A stretch of DNA of 10,020 nt, taken from positions 1-10,020 of the forward strand of contig JAFGSQ010000017.1 in NCBI GenBank assembly GCA_016934535.1. The letters are read 5' to 3'. How positions within the stretch are numbered: the stretch's first letter is position 1; every line of letters begins with the position of its first letter. Below, piece after piece: positions 6,756 through 10,020 of the stretch. The stretch is from a candidate division WOR-3 bacterium. Its GTDB lineage: Bacteria > SDB-A. Both the position numbers and the translations under genes were made by a program. The notes beneath the pieces were generated by a model. It was not told the origin of the DNA and did no database searches. It saw only the letters and a program-made list of their open reading frames with translations.

Positions 6756-8513
6756 TCACCTCACAACTGCTATTCTCGCTATGTCCTTGCCGTATCCGGT
6801 TTCCAGAACAAGAAAATATAGGCCCGAGGCGACGAAGTCTCTGTTCTCGTTCATCCCTTCCCAGTACATAACGTGTCTGCCGTCGTCTATCACACCGAGC
6901 TCGTACTTCCAAACCATCGTACCGTCGAGTGAAAACACGTAAAAGCTGGCATAAGTTCTGTCCAGCAGGATGTACTCAATGCACAAAACATCTGTGTTTG
7001 AAGGCTTGAAAGGATTAGGATATATTAGCTGTATCGAGTTTTCGGTTACAGGTTCTACATCAGGGGTCTGACTGTGAAGAGCTCTGTAGATATTAACTAC
7101 GCCCCATCCTGTGCTGTCGTCAGGGCTGGAGCTTTGTGAAGCAGTTGATTTGAGCGCGTTAATAACATCCGAAACCCTCCACGAAGGATGCGCTTGAAGA
7201 AGAAGGGCGACGCCTCCGGCAGTGACTGCCGTCGCGCATGATGTCCCGCCCGCATAACTGTAGCCGCTATCGCCGGTGTTAGGTTCAACTGTCAGAGCCC
7301 ACCAGGAGGCTGAGACCTCGGGTTTTCTTCTTCCGTCTACGGTCGGTCCGCACGCGCTCGCGTACCATGTGCTGTTGGATGTTGAAAATCTCTTGTAATG
7401 AGCTCCGGTCGAATCAGTTCCGCCCATAGTCAATATGGAGTCGGCGTCAGCCGGCGTTTTTATACAAGTGTCGAGATCAGGCTCCATCGCAGTATTTGTC
7501 CATGTTATGTTGCTTATTGCAGTGAGGACGACTATTCCGGCTCTTGAGGCTAAAAATGCCGCTCTCGCCGCGTAAGTCGTGTTTCCGTCCATGGAATTAT
7601 ATGACCAGTCGAGAGTGTCTCTGAATATTTTGTAAGAAAGGCTCGAAGATATTATGTCCGCTCCCGCCGAGTCGGCCCTTTCGGCGGCCAATACCCACCA
7701 GTGCTCTTCATGAACCACGTCGAGGCTGTTGCCGTCGTACCATTCTGTCTTGTACAGGCAGTAATAAGAATTCTTTGCCGCTCCGATCAGCATTCCGGAT
7801 TTATCACCCGCAAGGAGACCGAACATCCTGGTTCCGTGCCTGAATTCACCGAGGGGATCGGGGTAATTTATTGTGTCGAGCGGATCCCCCTGAGCCGTAG
7901 AATGATTGCCGTTGACGAAATCCCACTCGTCAAATATTTTGACGCTGTCAACTTCTGAAAACCTTTTAAGCGCTTCGTGAGTCCTGTTGAAACCTGAATC
8001 GAATATTGATATGATGACGCCTTCGCCTCTGTATCCTTCATCGTGGCATTGTTTAATACCAAGGAACGAAAGCTGGAACTCGCTGGGTCCGTATATAAGA
8101 TCGCTGTCAAATGATTTATAAATTTCGGTCTGGTCTAATTCGGATTCGCAACTGTTTACCCTGTCAATATAACTTACAAAACCGAGTCTTTCTATGTTTT
8201 GTAAAACCGAGGGATCGTCAGTTCTTACCACAACCGAATTCAGCCATTTCGAGCTTCCAATTATTTCCGCTCCGGAATTCTTGACTTCGTCGACGTAAAA
8301 CGGGCTCGGAGGTGCGTCGTCCAGAGTTACCCCAGAACCTCTTATCGTTCTCCTCCACAGTGACCTCGGGGAGAGAAGGTTTTCGGCCTCTTGCAGCACT
8401 GCGTCAATTCCTCCCCTTCTCTCGACGTCCTTGTCGGTGAAGAAAACCCAGTAATCTGCTCCTTCGATGCACATAGCAGAAAACAGCATTAATATAATTG
8501 ATAATTTTTTCAT
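6756..8513 (-). CDS. Secreted subtilisin-like serine protease (S8 family) with C-terminal sorting-like domain
   Basis: A 585-residue exported endopeptidase. A signal peptide covers about 1-19 (MKK, hydrophobic core, cleavage near the EGA). A propeptide-like region (20-140) precedes the S8 domain (about 150-480). The catalytic triad is D172 (FDSG), H226 (RHGT) and S425 (GGTSCA). The oxyanion asparagine is probably N335, but its context is TAISN rather than the usual AAGN. The tail (about 497-585) begins with YPNPF and has the beta-sandwich pattern of FlgD-like/type IX sorting domains, ending in an IAVVR-like strand. It probably anchors or sorts the enzyme at the cell surface. The ATG at 8511-8513 has a good GGAGG four bases ahead (8518-8522), 16 bp after the reductase stop, and the gene is 13 bp ahead of uvrC, so it is probably co-transcribed with both. 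It is likely a degradative protease; specificity is not visible. Confidence 0.94.
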   Translation of the reverse strand: MKKLSIILMLFSAMCIEGADYWVFFTDKDVERRGGIDAVLQEAENLLSPRSLWRRTIRGSGVTLDDAPPSPFYVDEVKNSGAEIIGSSKWLNSVVVRTDDPSVLQNIERLGFVSYIDRVNSCESELDQTEIYKSFDSDLIYGPSEFQLSFLGIKQCHDEGYRGEGVIISIFDSGFNRTHEALKRFSEVDSVKIFDEWDFVNGNHSTAQGDPLDTINYPDPLGEFRHGTRMFGLLAGDKSGMLIGAAKNSYYCLYKTEWYDGNSLDVVHEEHWWVLAAERADSAGADIISSSLSYKIFRDTLDWSYNSMDGNTTYAARAAFLASRAGIVVLTAISNITWTNTAMEPDLDTCIKTPADADSILTMGGTDSTGAHYKRFSTSNSTWYASACGPTVDGRRKPEVSASWWALTVEPNTGDSGYSYAGGTSCATAVTAGGVALLLQAHPSWRVSDVINALKSTASQSSSPDDSTGWGVVNIYRALHSQTPDVEPVTENSIQLIYPNPFKPSNTDVLCIEYILLDRTYASFYVFSLDGTMVWKYELGVIDDGRHVMYWEGMNENRDFVASGLYFLVLETGYGKDIARIAVVR

Positions 8514-8517
8514 TTTT

Positions 8518-8522
8518 CCTCC
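8518..8522 (-). promoter_or_regulatory. Shine-Dalgarno site of the subtilase gene
   Basis: The minus strand reads GGAGG, then AAAA, then ATG at 8513. It lies in the 16 bp between the reductase stop and the subtilase start, and there is no room for a separate promoter in that gap. Confidence 0.75.
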
Positions 8523-8529
8523 GTTAAAA

Positions 8530-9723
8530 TTACTTGAAAACCATTTTCATGAGGGTTGGAACTATTGACGATGACATTTTAAAAAGAACCGGAACCGATT
8601 TAATCAGTCCCAGAAGCATTTCGTCCGCCGAAAACTCTTCAATATTCTTTCCGTCGAGATTCTTTTTAGCCCATTCGAAAACGGGCGGTAGAAGTTTTTT
8701 GTCGTTGGCTACATAAATATTTCTGAGAAAAAGTCTCTGTTCGAACTGTCTTCCCTCTCCGTGCCACCACGCCTTGTCGTATATGCCGGAATCCTCCAAT
8801 TTGTCTTTTTTCAAAAGTTTCGTCGCTATTTCGGACGCCAGCTTTGCTGATGTCAGAGCGGGGCCTATTCCGCCTCCGCTCAAAGGATCGGCCAGCCTCG
8901 CCGCGTCTCCGACGAGAAAGACACCTTTGGCTGAAATTCTCTCCATTTTTTTCACGGGCACAACTCCGGCCAGTTCCGATACAATTCCGACGCCCTGAAA
9001 GTCCCTGTTCAGCCATTCGCCGAGTCTCTCGAACGCTCTCTTGCCTCCTGCGTCGCCTCTTATGCCGAGGCCTATGTTCGCTGCGTGATTTTCCTTGGGA
9101 AAACTCCAGGCGTATCCTCCCGTGAAAAGATCTTCGTCGAGGGCTAAAAGAAGGGTTTCATCCTCCTCCCTGCCTGAGACGTCGGCTCTGACCTCACAAC
9201 AGGAATAAATGTCCTTGGGTGCAATGCTCGTGTCTATGCCGGCCATCTTGCCAACAACAGATTCCGGTCCGTCGGCTCCGATTACAATTTTCGCCTCGAC
9301 CTCTATGGTGGATCCGTCTTTGGTTCCTCTTGCCGTCCAAAGACCGTCCCTTGATTCCAATTCATTTACAGAAAAGCCCAAAATTATTTCGGCTCCCTCT
9401 CTGGCGGCCAAAAAAGCGATGTGCTGGTCGAAAAGAGCCCTGTTGAGAATGACGCCGTGCCCCGGAGCTTTGAGCCTCACCCTTTCGCCCTTGTAGTCTA
9501 TAATTATTTTGTCAATTTTACAGGATATCAGGTTTTCTGGTATGTCGCCGACGACATCCCTTATGGTCGGCAGGTCTAAGCCTTCGGCACACCTTATGTC
9601 TTTTGCAATTTCGCGGTTTCTTTCCGCGATGACGACCTTAAAACCCTCGTGAGCCAAAAATCTCGCCGCAGTTGCACCGGCGGGTCCGCAGCCGACTACG
9701 AGTATGTCACTTTTTATCTTCAT
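8530..9723 (-). CDS. Geranylgeranyl reductase family FAD-dependent oxidoreductase
   Basis: A 397-residue flavoprotein of the geranylgeranyl reductase family, which saturates double bonds in isoprenoid chains such as archaeal lipid tails, the phytyl chain or quinone side chains. The N-terminal FAD-binding fold shows GCGPAGA at 11-17 and an acidic residue ending strand 2 (E35). C45 in RCAEGL sits where the family often has a conserved cysteine. The substrate-cavity motif YAWSFP is at 204-209, and the second FAD motif GDAARLADPLSGGGIG is at 272-287. There is no membrane helix, but the hydrophobic C-terminus (about 370-397) could touch the membrane. It starts inside the ferredoxin gene (17 bp overlap) with its own GGAG site (9730-9733). 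In Methanosarcina a ferredoxin encoded beside the reductase serves as its electron donor, which fits this pair. The true substrate in this presumed bacterium is unknown; a polyprenyl carrier or menaquinone is possible. Confidence 0.88.
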   Translation of the reverse strand: MKIKSDILVVGCGPAGATAARFLAHEGFKVVIAERNREIAKDIRCAEGLDLPTIRDVVGDIPENLISCKIDKIIIDYKGERVRLKAPGHGVILNRALFDQHIAFLAAREGAEIILGFSVNELESRDGLWTARGTKDGSTIEVEAKIVIGADGPESVVGKMAGIDTSIAPKDIYSCCEVRADVSGREEDETLLLALDEDLFTGGYAWSFPKENHAANIGLGIRGDAGGKRAFERLGEWLNRDFQGVGIVSELAGVVPVKKMERISAKGVFLVGDAARLADPLSGGGIGPALTSAKLASEIATKLLKKDKLEDSGIYDKAWWHGEGRQFEQRLFLRNIYVANDKKLLPPVFEWAKKNLDGKNIEEFSADEMLLGLIKSVPVLFKMSSSIVPTLMKMVFK

Positions 9724-9904
9724 CTTCGGCTCCGGCAGTTATCGCGCCTTGGGGGCACACTTTTTCGCAGTTAAAACAGGACACGCATTTTTTCGGTGAA
9801 TAATGCAGTTTTCCTGATCTGACTATCAGAGCCAGGGGTTTGCACACGGCGACACAGCCGCCGCATACCCTGCATTTTAAATGGTCGATCGATATTTTTA
9901 TCAT
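9707..9904 (-). CDS. Small two-cluster 4Fe-4S ferredoxin
   Basis: A 65-residue electron carrier with two complete 4Fe-4S signatures. C11, C14, C17 and C21 form the first CxxCxxCxxxC, followed by KP. C40, C43, C46 and C50 form the second, followed by CP-type residues. There is little beyond the clusters except an acidic, lysine-ended tail. I chose ATG 9902-9904 because GGAG lies five bases ahead (9910-9913). A GTG at 9908-9910, two codons upstream, overlaps the previous gene's stop as GTGA and is the alternative, but its spacing to a Shine-Dalgarno site is poor. The 3' end overlaps the geranylgeranyl reductase by 17 bp. The tight linkage suggests that it passes electrons to that flavoprotein. 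Confidence 0.9.
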   Translation of the reverse strand: MIKISIDHLKCRVCGGCVAVCKPLALIVRSGKLHYSPKKCVSCFNCEKVCPQGAITAGAEDEDKK

Positions 9905-9906
9905 TT

Positions 9907-10020
9907 TCACTCCATAAGCAATTCGGGCAGGTTTCTGCCGACGGTTCTGACGTATATGAAATACGCTGTAATGGAAGGAATTATACTCAAAGCGAGCAAT
10001 ATAATCAAAAGTAAAATTAT
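9907..10020 (-). CDS. C-terminal end of an unidentified membrane protein (5' part outside the window)
   Basis: An open minus-strand frame enters from the right edge and ends at TGA 9907-9909, giving the last 37 residues. They begin with about 23 hydrophobic residues (runs of Ile and Leu, then Pro, Ser and Tyr) that look like a transmembrane helix. A short polar tail follows, with R-T-V-G-R-N and ending L-P-E-L-L-M-E. The stop is 2 bp ahead of the ferredoxin ATG (or overlaps its GTG), so it belongs to the same operon. The family cannot be named from so little sequence. A membrane enzyme of isoprenoid or lipid metabolism would fit the neighbours, but that is only a guess. Confidence 0.7.
   Translation of the reverse strand: MILLLIILLALSIIPSITAYFIYVRTVGRNLPELLME

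Noticed and set aside
8455-8513. Lipoprotein signal in the subtilase (Cys at residue 15)
   Set aside because: The residues before the Cys (S-A-M) do not fit a lipobox. An ordinary signal peptidase I site a few residues later is more likely.
9707-9910. GTG at 9910 as the ferredoxin start
   Set aside because: It would make a neat GTGA overlap, but the GGAG at 9910-9913 overlaps it and is ideally placed for the ATG at 9904. Not excluded.
1-10020. CRISPR arrays, insertion sequences or long DNA repeats
   Set aside because: Reading both strands showed no regularly spaced repeats, transposase motifs or terminal inverted repeats. The only repeats are the protein-level winged-helix units.

Overview
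The window looks like a stretch of chromosome from an uncultured bacterium. GC content is moderate, genes are packed almost end to end (the longest non-coding gap is the 95 bp at 2816-2910), and ATG and GTG starts are mixed. Two secreted hydrolases carry C-terminal beta-sandwich tails of the FlgD-like/type IX-like kind, one with a YPNPF motif. Such tails are common in the FCB group and in candidate phyla such as WOR-3, Cloacimonetes and Marinimicrobia. I would place the window near those lineages, but no marker here settles it.

Layout. (1) Bases 1-62 are the 3' part of a plus-strand tRNA-Leu(CAA). (2) A minus-strand pair follows: a MacroD-type macrodomain protein (2300-2815) and, downstream, a large unrecognised protein (63-2276 or 63-2303). 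The large protein has four tandem HARE-HTH-like winged helices, a beta-rich segment and a zinc ribbon. The genes seem translationally coupled through a CTGA overlap, which implies a non-standard CTG start. (3) A short AT-rich divergent promoter region (2816-2910) separates this pair from a plus-strand secreted M14 zinc carboxypeptidase (2911-4947). (4) Converging on it is a tight minus-strand run: a membrane protein (3' end only, 9907-10020), a two-cluster 4Fe-4S ferredoxin, a geranylgeranyl-reductase-family flavoprotein, a secreted subtilisin-like protease, and uvrC (ending at 4973). Gaps in this run are between -17 and +16 bp, so it is probably one transcript.

How the genes may work together. 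Ferredoxin and reductase form a plausible electron donor/acceptor pair for saturating isoprenoid chains. The subtilase and the M14 carboxypeptidase suggest a protein-scavenging life style. UvrC is a housekeeping repair enzyme that sits at the end of the run. The macrodomain/multi-HARE-HTH pair is the least explained part and the best candidate for an undescribed system, possibly nucleic-acid recognition linked to ADP-ribose chemistry. That function is inference only.
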